From: Saprospiraceae bacterium
GTDB taxonomy: Bacteria > Bacteroidota > Bacteroidia > Chitinophagales > Saprospiraceae
Length of the DNA: 64,000 nt
Assembly: GCA_016711125.1 (NCBI GenBank)
Contig: JADJTQ010000007.1
Span: forward strand, 392,572 to 456,571
Reading direction: 5' to 3'
The notes beneath the pieces are model-generated. The model was not told where the DNA came from. It did no database searches and was given only the letters and a program-made list of their open reading frames with translations. The position numbers were made by a program, and so were the translations under genes. Positions 39,816-50,252 of this stretch are shown here, piece by piece (the stretch's first letter is position 1; each line of letters opens with the position of its first letter).

Positions 39816-41147
39816 GTGAAGACATATTTTCCCTTTTATGCAATGTTCATAAGTCTTAAATCAATTTTCGCGGTGACTTTTTGCATGATTTTATGCCTAA
39901 AAGCCGGTCACACTCAATCTTTTCAAGCCGCTGTAGTCAAAGTAGACATTACGCCAGATGATTCTCAAGTTCTTCTGGGATATAATCCAAGAAAATCGAC
40001 AGGTATACATGACCGTATTTATCACCGGATTGTGCTTTTGGATGATGGTAAGACTTCATTTTATCTTGTGTCTAGCGATATTGGTGAATTTTCACCCACC
40101 GAATATGACCTGATGGCTGCTAAACTTAAGGACCAGTTTGGCATTAACCGGGATCAATTTTGGTGGAGTGTGACGCATACGCACTCTGCTCCGGAAGTTG
40201 GACCCCCCGGTCTTCCAGCTGCTTTTCTAGGCGACCGGTATGAACATCAGTATGATACGGCTTACACCGATTTCGTTTACCGGCGATTAATTGATGGCAT
40301 CAGGGAGGTACAAACCCGACTTAGCCCAGCCCGGCTTGGAGTGGGGTGGGGGCATTCTCAGGCTAATATTAATCGTCGTGCCCGGGATATTGATGACAAG
40401 ACTTTTCTGGGTTTGAATCCAGATGGACCGGTTGATCGACGTATTGGAATTTTAAAAATCACTGGCCGCGATGATGATAAATTAGTAGCACTAATAGCCA
40501 ACTATCCCATTCATGGCACGGTCATGGGCGGTGAGAGCACTTTAATTAGCGGGGATGCTCGGTGTGGTTGCAGATTATGTGGAGCAAGAGACCGGAGCAC
40601 CTTTGGTGTTTATCAACGGAGCTGCCGGTAATCTAGCGCCAATCTACAGTGTATATCCAAATCCAAAAGCGGGAAGATTGCTTCAATTCAGAGCCATGCT
40701 TGGTGATAAAATTATTGAAGCCCAAGAAGGATAATCACCAACATTGATCAGGTGACTTTGAAGTTTGGTCGGGCAGTAATAGAAACACCCTTAAAGCAGG
40801 GATTAAAATGGCCAGAGGAATTATCTGACTATATTCAATCGGATAATGGTAAGGATGAACAAATATTGTTGCCTATTCAATTTCTTAAGATCAATCACAA
40901 CATTGCTATCTGGAGTGCTCCGCTCGAATTATTCTGCGAGATCTCTAACGAAATTAGGGAAAAGTCTCCCTTTCCGTACACGTTTTATTACGGGTATACC
41001 AATGGTTGGCTCGGTTATATGCTCACTGAGGAAGAATACAAGCTTGGAGGTTATGAACCTTCGGTGTCGCCTTATGTCCCTTCGGCAGACAAGTCTCTAA
41101 AGGAAGCAGTCCTTTCTCATATGAATGGAGAATTGAAAGGTATGTGA
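39816..41147 (+). CDS. Neutral/alkaline ceramidase-fold protein 1, two frameshifts
   Basis: This is a secreted protein of about 443 residues when repaired. The start is GTG at 39816 or ATG at 39843, before a signal-like stretch (FAVTFCMILCLKAGHTQ). The ceramidase N-terminal fold is shown by AVVKVDITPDDSQVLLGY, VSSDIGEFSP and the zinc-site motif VTHTHSAPEVGPPG. At 40560 an extra base breaks the frame; the next frame carries GVVADYVEQETGAPLVFING. Around 40721-40730 a missing base returns the frame to the last part, TLKFGRAVIETPLK to YGYTNGWLGYMLTEEEY. The nucleophile motif of true ceramidases, GDVSPN, reads GNLAPI, so Ser is Ala. It is probably not a ceramidase in the strict sense. Confidence 0.78.
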
Positions 41148-41473
41148 ATTTAACAATCGATCTTGGCTATATTTAGTGGGTCTTGCTGACCTCAATTTTC
41201 ATATTCTGCGGCTTTTAGGAGCAAACAATGTAATAATTATTCAAAGGTTACTCACTAAAAACGGTGATGACCTTTAAGAATCAATCAGTGATCGTTTCTC
41301 CAAAATGGAGATAAGTGAAAAGGGGGATGCTTGGAGATGAAAACCTTGGACCCTATTTTTCAAACTTAAAACAATTTGGTTCGGAAATGAACGATTATGA
41401 TCGATCTTTAGACAGGATTTATAAAATGAAAATAAATAAAAACTCTTTTAAACTCGACTCAATTGAGAAATCA

Positions 41474-42928
41474 ATGAAAATGAATCTATTATATAAATAC
41501 TTCAGGTCTTTAATTTTGATCACTGCTTTTTTCTGCATAAAGCAAAATTTAATTATTTCCCAAAATAGGGTATTTAGGGCTGGAGCCTCAATCAGTAATA
41601 TTACTCCACCACTAGGAGAGCCGATTGTCGGTAATTATGATAGCCCACTGGCAACCCATATTCACGATCAGATTAATGTGCGTAGCTTAGTTTTGGATGA
41701 TGGAACTAATCGAATTGCCATTGCTTTGGTGGATAACGTTAGCATCAAAAGAGAAGTTTTTGATCATGCTAAACGGCTGATTCAGGAAAGAACGGGCTTA
41801 GCAGCTAATCACATTCTCACCGCCGCCACCCATACCCATTCTTCCATCTCGGCAAGCGGAAGCAATCGGAAGGGCTGGAATTCCAAAGGCGAGCTGGACG
41901 CATATCAACAGTTTGTTGCTGACCGTATTGCCGATGGAGTGCAGGTGGCAATCAATAATCTAGAGCCGGCAAAAATTGGATGGGGAAAGGTCGATGTTCC
42001 TCAACATGTGTTTAATCGTCGTTGGATCATGAAGGAACCTGTGCTGAGCCCATTTGGTGAAAGGGACATCGCGAAAATGAACCCAGGTTTTGACCATGAG
42101 ACATTGCTAAGACCGGCAGGACCGGTTGACCCGGAGGTTTCATTTCTTGCTGTGGTTGCAGTGGACGGGAGACCTATTTCGTTACTGGGTAATTATTCAC
42201 TGCATTACGTGGGGGGAGTGCCTAAGGGTGATATTTCCGCTGATTATTTTGCTCTTTTTGCAGACCGGATTCAACAATTACTTTCGGCTGATCGTCAAAC
42301 ACCACCCTTCGTTGGGATCTTGTCTAATGGAACATCCGGAGATATTAATAATATTAACTTCGGCGGTAACCGGGAAAATCATGAGCCATATGAAAAAATG
42401 AAAATCGTGGCTAATGATGTTGCAGAGGCGGTATTTAGACAATACCAAAAAACTGATTTTAAAAACTGGGTTCCTTTGGCTTCGTCCCAATCAGAACTTA
42501 CTTTACAGGTGCGCAGGGCCAGTGCTCAGGTGCTCGAAAATGTCAAGAAGATAAAAGCCAGACCCGATGACGCTGAACCACTATTTAATACGTTGGAAAA
42601 AATTTACGTCGATCGGGTGGAACAGATGGAAGTAGAATGGCCAGATCAAGTCATAGTCCCGATACAGGCCCTACGAATTGGCGATCTGGGCATTGCAGCA
42701 ATTCCCTTTGAAACATTTGCCGAGACTGGTTTAGAAATAAAGAAAAAAAGCCCCTTTGATCAAACATTCACCATTGAGTTGGCCAATGGTTCTTATGGAT
42801 ATTTACCGACACCAGAACAACATAAGTTGGGAGGATATGAGAGCTGGTTAACTACCAATAGGGTAGAGTTTGAAACATCCTCGAAAATAGTGGACATGCT
42901 ACTTAGTCTGTTTAATTCATTGAGATGA
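41474..42928 (+). CDS. Neutral/alkaline ceramidase-fold protein 2
   Basis: This is a paralogue of the preceding gene, intact. The frame opens at 41315, but the ATG at 41474 gives a clean signal peptide (MKMNLLYKYFRSLILITAFF). The fold is shown by RAGASISNITPPLGEPIVG, the zinc motif AATHTHSS, GNYSLHYVGG and the C-terminal ANGSYGYLPTPEQHKLGGYE. In the position of the nucleophile motif GDVSPN the sequence reads GDINNI, so the catalytic Ser is Asn. Such ceramidase-like proteins are abundant in planctomycetes and Bacteroidota with unknown substrates. It ends 6 bp from the convergent GH109-type pseudogene. Confidence 0.85.
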   Translation: MKMNLLYKYFRSLILITAFFCIKQNLIISQNRVFRAGASISNITPPLGEPIVGNYDSPLATHIHDQINVRSLVLDDGTNRIAIALVDNVSIKREVFDHAKRLIQERTGLAANHILTAATHTHSSISASGSNRKGWNSKGELDAYQQFVADRIADGVQVAINNLEPAKIGWGKVDVPQHVFNRRWIMKEPVLSPFGERDIAKMNPGFDHETLLRPAGPVDPEVSFLAVVAVDGRPISLLGNYSLHYVGGVPKGDISADYFALFADRIQQLLSADRQTPPFVGILSNGTSGDINNINFGGNRENHEPYEKMKIVANDVAEAVFRQYQKTDFKNWVPLASSQSELTLQVRRASAQVLENVKKIKARPDDAEPLFNTLEKIYVDRVEQMEVEWPDQVIVPIQALRIGDLGIAAIPFETFAETGLEIKKKSPFDQTFTIELANGSYGYLPTPEQHKLGGYESWLTTNRVEFETSSKIVDMLLSLFNSLR

Positions 42929-42934
42929 TTAATG

Positions 42935-44345
42935 TCAGATTCCCATAATCTTAGTGGGCTTAGTGGTCATCCATTTACCTTTGGTAAAATCCGGGAAATC
43001 AATTGGTCGACTACGATTGGCCACCGACCATTCGCTCAATGGCGAAATGGCACTCCAGGTAGCCCCATCATAAACATCGTAATCGGTATCCGTACCATTC
43101 AAAAGTGCTTGGATAAGTCGGTAGTCTTCAAGGATGTCACCGCCAGCCCCCCTTTCTGCGGGCTCATATTCCCATACGGTACCATGTCCGATGCTTCCGA
43201 ATTCAGTGGTTTTAGGGTTTCCAATTCCGCTCTCTCTTAGAAATTTCCATAAGGGGTGCTCAAATTCCTTTAGATAAGGAGTTCCATCTTCCCAATTATG
43301 TTGAGTCTTTGATAGCGAATCTTTCTCCGATTTCTCAGCAATCTTCTCAAAACAAACTCTGAAATCGGGAAAACTGCGCATCACTCCTCTCGTACCGGAC
43401 CAAATTTGTCCTACTATAGGGGCGCGGAAGATCCGTATCATGTTTAATCATCATGGTATTACCATTTACGGTCTTTATTAAGCTGGCGTTTACATCCCCG
43501 TTCACATACTTGCGCATCCGCTTGGGATGTCCGTCGGGCAAATGATCAGCGGCAAACAGGTTTAGTCCCAGGGCATTTCCACTCATAGAAACCAAGTAGT
43601 CCAGTCGATCACCGCGGTTGATATCCATATACCAAGCCACTGGCCCTATGGCATGTGGAGGATAAAGGTTGCCATTGCGTAAAGCATGCTCGTCCCCCAG
43701 CCACAGTCCATCGCCAGTATTCTTCATCCCTAACTATCGCGTATCATCGCAGTAACTGGCTTCCGCATATACTACCTCACCCTAATGGCCTTCACGTATG
43801 ATTCGCAACACCGTCATTTCATGTGACATCTAGTTTACGTTTTCCATCATTACACACTTCTTTCCCGTTCGTTCTGAAGTTACGACCAGTTTCCATCAAT
43901 CTTCCAATGTGATCGCCATAGGTATCTCGGTAGCAGCATGACTCCCATTTTCCATTGCCGCCATGCAGACTGGAGTATGCCACCTCCACGGAGTCGCGGT
44001 GTAGACTAGGTCAAGCTCTTCCTCTTCACACATGCGTCTGAAATCCCATTCGCCTTTAAAATATGCCCTTGGTTCGGGCATGCCCAATCGCTTGGCTTGT
44101 GCTTGAGCTTCCCGGCATTGGTCTTCGACAATATCGCATACTGCCTTAACTTCTACTCCATCCATATGCATCAAATTTCCCAAATGTTGAGAGCCCTTTA
44201 CACCGATGCCTACAAAACCAACGCGCACTTTATTCAGTGGAGGGTCAGGGGTTCTTATCCTCCCCGCCAAAAGAGGGTTATTATGCATAGACAGTCCTGT
44301 GCTTGCCACAATACTGTCTCTAATAAATTCTCTTCGAGACTTCAT
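42935..44345 (-). pseudogene. Decayed GH109-type Gfo/Idh/MocA oxidoreductase
   Basis: The intact ancestor was a Tat-exported NAD-dependent enzyme of about 469 residues (leader SRREFIRDSIVASTGL, Rossmann start VRVGFVGIGVKGSQHL). Later GH109-type blocks remain: GNLYPPHAIGPVAWYMDINRGDRLDYLVSM, as separate halves GNLYPPHAIGPVAWY and MDINRGDRLDYLVSM, then DTDLPRPYSRTNLV, DYDVYDGATWSAISPLSE and FPDFTKGKW. Four in-frame stops interrupt it: TGA at 43896-43898 (usual Trp of the EDWW-type site), and TAG at 43830-43832, 43782-43784 and 43734-43736. A one-base insertion near 43411-43417 shifts the last third. Members retain NAD and oxidise sugar carbons before cleavage. The damage is not of homopolymer type, so this looks like real gene loss. 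Confidence 0.85.
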
Positions 44346-44586
44346 AATCCTTGAGTTTTTGAAAGTTATCTGATCCTACAATATACAATCTGAATCTAAA
44401 TCGCAGAAAGTTCCATTCGGTTATGTTCAAATTTTTTAACCGATTAAAGAAGTAAGGACGTATGGTTGTACTGGTTGGCTTCCAGTGAAAAGAACCTTGG
44501 CTGATCATGGTCTTGAGATCAGATCTTTTGAGCTACTTAAGTTTAGCACCTAAGTGATTAAAAGCAAATAATTAGTAATTTGCTGC

Positions 44587-46884
44587 ATGAATATTGCGAT
44601 CAAGTCAATTGGATACTTATTTGTTTTTATATGCTTTTTTAGTGCCAGTCTAGCCGGGCAAAATGAAGACATTGTTTCAGGTTCTGTCGCAATCATTGAT
44701 TCTCAACACTACAGTCATATCTTTGCCGACTCAAGGAAATATCGAATATTTTTTCCTCCAAGTTATCAGGTTGATAGGAATAGAAAATATCCGGTCATCT
44801 ATTTTTTTCATGGGTGGGCGCAACGCTATTTTGGGGAAATGGCTGACGGATATTCTGACTATGAAAAAGGTGATGACAACGGAGGGGATAATATCGCAGC
44901 CTTTGTGGCAAAACGCGATGTTATTGTGATTAAGATTGATGGATTAAACCAATTTTCCAGTGAGGACTTAAATCTTACTCCTTACAATATAGGGACTGTC
45001 AGCACCTTTCGTCAATTTCCTCTGTACTTTATCGAATTTGTCAAGTACATCGATGAAACTTATCGAACCATTCCAGATCGTGATCACCGGGCTGTCTCCG
45101 GCCTTTCCATGGGGGGATTTATGACTTATTGGATTAGCGGTAAATATCCCGATCTAGTCTGCGGTGCAGGAAATTTTTGCGGTTCACTGGAAATGCGTGT
45201 GGGTCCTAGCGAATTTCCGGTGGAGTATAATCACATAGATATGCACAAAAACTACGAAGGTGTCAATGTGCGGTTTCACTATGGAACCAGAGACCGGTTG
45301 CGCTACTACCATTACGATCTTCTTAAAGTGTGGCCCCAGGTAATGAACAATTATCAATACCATGTTTATGATGCTTCCCATGTGACCTGTGGGCTAGGGG
45401 ATATGTTTGAATTTCTATACCATACCTTTAAAAATCCACTTCCCAATCCACCAAATTGGCATCATATAGATGTGTACCCAAACTTTGAAATATGGGATTA
45501 TGATATTAAATCGGATCGTACTCAACCCGGATTTACCATTTTAGATAATGTAAATGCAAGGGGTTTTAAGAGCGCAGTTCGACCCTTTCTTCCGGATGGT
45601 GAACCTATGTCACATGTCAATTTAGTCTTCAAATCTCCTCCTGTCTATTCACCCAATTTTACTTACACGGTCATTGACATAAATTCGACACGTGATGAAA
45701 TCAAAACAGATACTTTGATCAGTGATCGGGAAGGAAGATTAATGTTGAAGGTTAATGGAGATGAGCACCATATTGGGATTAATAAAACGGACGATTTGGC
45801 TAATATTGAAATTTCTCAAATCGAAGTAAAGAATATGAATTGGGCTATGACTAATCGGGATGTGGTGATTTCGGTGGGGCTTATTAATAAGGGGCTCCGG
45901 GACGCCAAAAATCTAAAACTAAATTTGACTCCCGTCAGGGATTATGTGGTCGTAAAATCTGGTCAAACGACCATGGCTGAATTAAGGGCAAATCGGTCTA
46001 AACCTTCCTCCATTGACTTTTCTGTTTTTGTTAAGGTGGACAGCATCGAAATGGCGCTTTTTCGATTGGTTGTAGAAGATGAGATGGGCAATCACTGGAT
46101 CGATGATTTTTCCGTTCAGTTTCGAAAAGACGAGGTAAAAATTGACAATTTTGTGATTGCCGACGGTGGTATGCATAAGGTCGTAAACGGTGGCATTGAT
46201 TCGCTCACTGGGATTGTTGGTTCAGGGAACGGTGATGGCATTGCAAATCCTGGGGAAACCATTGTTCTTCTCGTTGAGCACGAAGGAAATTACTATCGAA
46301 CGAACGCTTATTCATCTGATCCGAATATAAACCCAAATAGCATTCACCATCGAGTGACTGATTCTTGGTCAGAATACGATCATATCGGTGGAGGCCCCAG
46401 ATTTACAATGCCTGTTATCACATCAGATTGTCCCAATGGTAAGTCTATTGATTTTTGGGTGGAATATTGGTTACCCAACAGTCCTGAACATATCATAAAG
46501 AGAGGAACCATTCAGATTAAAGTAGAGGGTGAAAGGGACATGACACCACCTATTTTTAGCTGGTTGGAGGTGACTAACGATAAAATAATTCAAGTTAAGC
46601 TAAGTGATGGAGCCGGAATAGAAAGCGTCAGGCTTAGACTTATACCAGATCAAGAAACAGCCGATCAGCGTTATTTGAAATGGGATGCCCCAGAGGAATT
46701 TTCAATCATGCTTAATGACGAGGCAGTCCATGGTGATAAAATTGCAGGGGATTCAGTCTTTAGTCTGGGAATTAATGGTAAGCCTTCATATTTCTATAAA
46801 GTCGAGATCATCATGATGGATTCCTTCCACAACGAGAAGACCGTTCTTTATGAAAAATCTATTTTCTTGCAGGACACCAATTGA
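44587..46884 (+). CDS. Secreted esterase with C-terminal Ig-like modules
   Basis: This 765-residue exported protein has a signal peptide (IGYLFVFICFFSASLAGQ). The N-terminal alpha/beta-hydrolase domain of the esterase D/feruloyl esterase type (PF00756-like) starts YRIFFPPSYQVDRNRKYPV. It has the oxyanion segment YFFHGWAQ and the nucleophile Ser174 in SGLSMGGFM. The catalytic His is likely in YDASHVTCG. Beyond about residue 300 come beta-rich Ig/CARDB-like modules (MNWAMTNRDVVISVGLINKG; GDGIANPGETIVLLVEHEG). The C-terminal WDAPEEFSIML to PSYFYKVEI unit is also present as the fragment at 38283. It probably deacylates a polysaccharide. Confidence 0.83.
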   Translation: MNIAIKSIGYLFVFICFFSASLAGQNEDIVSGSVAIIDSQHYSHIFADSRKYRIFFPPSYQVDRNRKYPVIYFFHGWAQRYFGEMADGYSDYEKGDDNGGDNIAAFVAKRDVIVIKIDGLNQFSSEDLNLTPYNIGTVSTFRQFPLYFIEFVKYIDETYRTIPDRDHRAVSGLSMGGFMTYWISGKYPDLVCGAGNFCGSLEMRVGPSEFPVEYNHIDMHKNYEGVNVRFHYGTRDRLRYYHYDLLKVWPQVMNNYQYHVYDASHVTCGLGDMFEFLYHTFKNPLPNPPNWHHIDVYPNFEIWDYDIKSDRTQPGFTILDNVNARGFKSAVRPFLPDGEPMSHVNLVFKSPPVYSPNFTYTVIDINSTRDEIKTDTLISDREGRLMLKVNGDEHHIGINKTDDLANIEISQIEVKNMNWAMTNRDVVISVGLINKGLRDAKNLKLNLTPVRDYVVVKSGQTTMAELRANRSKPSSIDFSVFVKVDSIEMALFRLVVEDEMGNHWIDDFSVQFRKDEVKIDNFVIADGGMHKVVNGGIDSLTGIVGSGNGDGIANPGETIVLLVEHEGNYYRTNAYSSDPNINPNSIHHRVTDSWSEYDHIGGGPRFTMPVITSDCPNGKSIDFWVEYWLPNSPEHIIKRGTIQIKVEGERDMTPPIFSWLEVTNDKIIQVKLSDGAGIESVRLRLIPDQETADQRYLKWDAPEEFSIMLNDEAVHGDKIAGDSVFSLGINGKPSYFYKVEIIMMDSFHNEKTVLYEKSIFLQDTN

Positions 46885-47045
46885 TATGTCAAAATAGGAC
46901 TGCAATTAGGCAGATAATTAGAGGCAGTTAATGATCCGGAATTTATTTATTGAATTTGTGTGGATTTTAGATGTAATTAAGTAAGGTTCTTGATTACATT
47001 TAGAGGGTCTTGTTGACTCGGTAGATTTCGAAAGAAGAAGGAGAG

Positions 47046-47070
47046 GGGTTCGGTAGGCTCACCCGGACTT
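47046..47070 (+). repeat. Dispersed GTTCGG(C/T)A(A/G)GCTCACCC repeat, copy 1
   Basis: GGGTTCGGTAGGCTCACCC lies in a purine-rich stretch in the 289-bp gap before the second cytochrome lipoprotein gene. The rest of this gap (46885-47173) is AT-rich with no gene seen. Confidence 0.6.
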
Positions 47071-47173
47071 GCCAGTGTTCCTCTTCGGTATTATAGTGCT
47101 GCTTAAAGGAAGTGTTTACAGTTTTTTGGAGTTACCATACTATATGATTAAGAATCTTAAAAGACAGTAGCAA

Positions 47174-50110
47174 GTGCATAATAGGATCCTTTTCTATCTT
47201 ATCTTCCTGGTAGTTGGACCAGGTTTGTCCTGTAGCCTTCAAGAACCCAGAGATTTGATCTCTGAAGAGAGTGATTTTCAGATCGAGCCTGGACTAATCA
47301 TGCAGCTGATCGCCTCCGAGCCACTAGTGATTGATCCGGTAGCATTTACTTTTGATGAGCAACGTGAGATGTATGTTGTAGAAAATCGTGGTTATCCCGA
47401 TCCGGCAGAAGGAGGTGCCCCAGCAACAAAAGAGGGGCGCATTGCAAAATTAAGTGATTTGGATCATGATGGTATTTATGATCAGCGAGTGGAGTACGCC
47501 CAGGATTTTACCTATCCGAATGGCATTATGTACTGGAAGGGTGGAGTATTTGTCACCTGTGCCCCGGATATTTTTTATTTGAAGGACACCACTGGAGATG
47601 GAGTTGCCGATATCCGAAAGGTGGTACTGACCGGTTTTTATGACACCAAAACAGCACAGATCAGGATGAGTCATCCCATTCTCGGCCTGGACGGTTGGAT
47701 TTATGTAACAGGGGGATTGAATGGAGGTGAAATTTCTTCACCGGAACATCCGGATCGAGATAAGGTCATTTATAGCAATGGTGATGGCCGGTTTCATCCG
47801 GAGACTTTAGAATTTCAGGTTGCAGGTGGAAATAGTCAATTTGGACTCACTTTTGATGCTTTTGGACGGCGATTTGGTTGTTCAAACCGGCATCCGGTCA
47901 TGCAAGCAATGCTTGAGCTGGTGTATCTAAATCGAAATCCACATTTACTATTCAATGAGATCATCCAAAATGTGTCGAAAGTACAGGCAGATGCCGTGGT
48001 CTACCCCATTAGCGGTGCAGCAATTACCGCGGATTTCATTCCAAGCCTTATCGGCCGGTCACATCAGGGGACTTTTACCTCTGCCAGTGGTACTTTTGTA
48101 TTAACAGACGAGAGTTTGGGTGCCGACCATAATGGCAATTTTTTCATATGCGAATCTGCCCAAAATATGGTGCAAAGACAAATTGTATCATCCTCTGGCC
48201 CCAGTTTTACTTCAACTATTGCAACGGACGGAACAGAATTTCTGGCGAGTAAAAATGAGTGGTTTAGACCCGTATTCCTGGGAGTGGGGCCCTCATCTGG
48301 ACTCTATATAGCCGATATGCACCGCAAGGTGATCGATCATCCTTCGTATGTTCCGGAATCAATGCGAGATCAGTTGGACTTTCAATCCGGTCGGGATATG
48401 GGGAGGATTTACCAGATGACTGGAAAGGAAGTTTCAAAAGCACAGTATGCAACATTTGGCGACGACATAAGTATTGTCGAGCTGCTTAACTCTTCATCAG
48501 AATGGAACCGAATTACAGCATTCCGAATTTTACTTGAAAAAAAGCCAAAGGGTATTGAATCAGCACTCAAGAAGATTTCGATACAAGGTGTATTGCCAGA
48601 AAGCAGAGTACGCGCCGCCTGGTTACTTAAGCATCTGGGGCAGCTCTATGAACAGGTAATTTCCAAACTCGCGAGAGATCCAGTTTCAGGTGTCCGGGAG
48701 CAGGCTGTTTTCTTCGTGTCAGAATTGCCGACCGAAAATCCGGCCCGATTGAAGTGGTTGGTAGACTTTGCCAATGATCAAGACGCACGAGTAAGATTTT
48801 TGACGGCACTGCAGTTAGGCGACTTCCTAGAACCTTTAGCCACAAAAGCACTTGCCAGGATAGCAGCGATTGATGGCGAACAACAGTGGACAAGAGCTGC
48901 GGTCCTAAGTGGTATCGGTAGTCGCATGTCGTCATTCTTAGAGTTCTTTCAGGACCAAAATCAATTCAGTCCCGGTGCCATGTCAACTGTCATGAAAGAC
49001 CTCAGCCGTCTGTTTGGTAATGGTGCTTCGATCACCGCTTGCTCAGAATTGATGAAAGAGATTATTCAAAAATCGGACGACCAAAGATGGCAGGCGTCAG
49101 CCGCGCTGGGTTTGGCCGAAGGTGTTTACGGTCGCCCTGACTTCAAGACTGCTCTTAAAAAGAGCATTTTTAGAGAAATTCTGGGTCCCTCCGTGACTGA
49201 TCAAGATTTACAAGCACTGGATGAATTTATAAGTGGAGTAATTCAAGTCGTACAAAATAAAGGAGCACAGCTTTCTGAAAGAAGAACTTCAGTTTTAATC
49301 CTTGGATTTACTCCTGCTAATGTTGGGTTCCCAATCCTTGAGTCGATCATCAACGATCCTGCTGAGAGCGAGCTTCATGCCGAAGTGATCAAGGCATTGA
49401 CCCAGCAGGGGTTTCTTGCAGGAGGTGAAATATTGACAAAGCAATCGACATGGTCTTCATTTACACCGAGCGTTAGATCCTTGGTTTTGTCATCTTTAAT
49501 CTCTAAACGAGATTACATACAGCTTTTATTTAAGGCTATTGAAGAGGGTCTCATCCAAACGGCAGAAATAAGTTCTTCCGATCGGCACCGACTTATGAGC
49601 AGTCAGGATCCTGCTATTAAAAATAAAGCAAAAGATATATTTAATGAGTTGGAAGCGGGTAGCCGGATACAAGTGTACGAGTCTTATAAATCATTGGATC
49701 TCACGGGCGATAAAAAAATTGGAAAAGGGGTTTTTGTTAGGACTTGTTCCGTGTGTCATACCTATGCGGGAGAAGGCGGGAATGTTGGACCAGACTTAAC
49801 GGGTGTAAAAAATCAGCCCGCAGATGCACTTTTGATGCACACCTTGGTACCCAACTATGAAGTATATCCCAATTATGTGGCGGTGATCATCGAAACGAAA
49901 TCTGGAGAATCTTTTGCCGGGTGGATTGAAACAGAATCCGATAATAGTTTGACACTGCGCACTTCGAGCGGAAGCCAGCAGTCCATTTTGAGATCAAATA
50001 TTAAAACGCTTACTAACACGGGAAAATCTTTAATGCCCGATGGCTTGGAGCAAACGATGACACAAAAGGAAATGATTGATCTGATTTCTTATCTAAAATC
50101 TGGCGGATAG
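47174..50110 (+). CDS. Second PVC-type dehydrogenase/HEAT/cytochrome c lipoprotein
   Basis: This 978-residue protein has the same architecture as the gene at 33607. The start is GTG at 47174 and the lipobox is GLSC near residues 16-19. The propeller part (PGLIMQLIASEPLVIDPVAF, DEQREMYVVENRGYPDP) includes the FGLTFDAFGRRFGCSNRHPV block. A HEAT-like solenoid spans about 430-830. The haem domain has CSVCH at 858-862, GGNVGPDLTGV and the distal KSLMPDGLEQTM methionine motif. The paralogues are clearly diverged, so they probably act on different substrates. It is the second unit of the island, followed by two amidohydrolase genes. Confidence 0.88.
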   Translation: MHNRILFYLIFLVVGPGLSCSLQEPRDLISEESDFQIEPGLIMQLIASEPLVIDPVAFTFDEQREMYVVENRGYPDPAEGGAPATKEGRIAKLSDLDHDGIYDQRVEYAQDFTYPNGIMYWKGGVFVTCAPDIFYLKDTTGDGVADIRKVVLTGFYDTKTAQIRMSHPILGLDGWIYVTGGLNGGEISSPEHPDRDKVIYSNGDGRFHPETLEFQVAGGNSQFGLTFDAFGRRFGCSNRHPVMQAMLELVYLNRNPHLLFNEIIQNVSKVQADAVVYPISGAAITADFIPSLIGRSHQGTFTSASGTFVLTDESLGADHNGNFFICESAQNMVQRQIVSSSGPSFTSTIATDGTEFLASKNEWFRPVFLGVGPSSGLYIADMHRKVIDHPSYVPESMRDQLDFQSGRDMGRIYQMTGKEVSKAQYATFGDDISIVELLNSSSEWNRITAFRILLEKKPKGIESALKKISIQGVLPESRVRAAWLLKHLGQLYEQVISKLARDPVSGVREQAVFFVSELPTENPARLKWLVDFANDQDARVRFLTALQLGDFLEPLATKALARIAAIDGEQQWTRAAVLSGIGSRMSSFLEFFQDQNQFSPGAMSTVMKDLSRLFGNGASITACSELMKEIIQKSDDQRWQASAALGLAEGVYGRPDFKTALKKSIFREILGPSVTDQDLQALDEFISGVIQVVQNKGAQLSERRTSVLILGFTPANVGFPILESIINDPAESELHAEVIKALTQQGFLAGGEILTKQSTWSSFTPSVRSLVLSSLISKRDYIQLLFKAIEEGLIQTAEISSSDRHRLMSSQDPAIKNKAKDIFNELEAGSRIQVYESYKSLDLTGDKKIGKGVFVRTCSVCHTYAGEGGNVGPDLTGVKNQPADALLMHTLVPNYEVYPNYVAVIIETKSGESFAGWIETESDNSLTLRTSSGSQQSILRSNIKTLTNTGKSLMPDGLEQTMTQKEMIDLISYLKSGG

Positions 50111-50227
50111 TTATTTCTATGGAAAAAACAGGTTCTTCTTCATATTTAGTGAGTAAACTACTATTTTGATTTTTTATATACAGACGGAAGATGAAGATCT
50201 TCCTCTCTATCGTAACGTAAGAGACCA

Positions 50228-50252
50228 GGGTTCGGCAAGCTCACCCAGACTC
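50228..50252 (+). repeat. Dispersed GTTCGG repeat, copy 2
   Basis: GGGTTCGGCAAGCTCACCC lies in the 270-bp gap between the cytochrome lipoprotein and the amidohydrolase gene, with similar purine-rich flanks. A short frame across it (50166-50384) has no credible coding character. Confidence 0.6.

Noticed and set aside
43734..43898. Possible reassigned TAG/TGA codons in the GH109-type gene and the HTH gene
   Set aside because: Many intact genes in this window end in TAG (for example 1585-4608, 38703-39533, hemE) and TGA also serves as a normal stop, so codon reassignment does not fit.
44097..44354. Rightward open frame over the pseudogene start
   Set aside because: It is a shadow of the GH109-type reading frame on the other strand.
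47046..47070. tRNA T-loop (GGTTCGA-like) sequences
   Set aside because: GGTTCGG here is not followed by a T-stem complement or an acceptor stem; no cloverleaf can be drawn.
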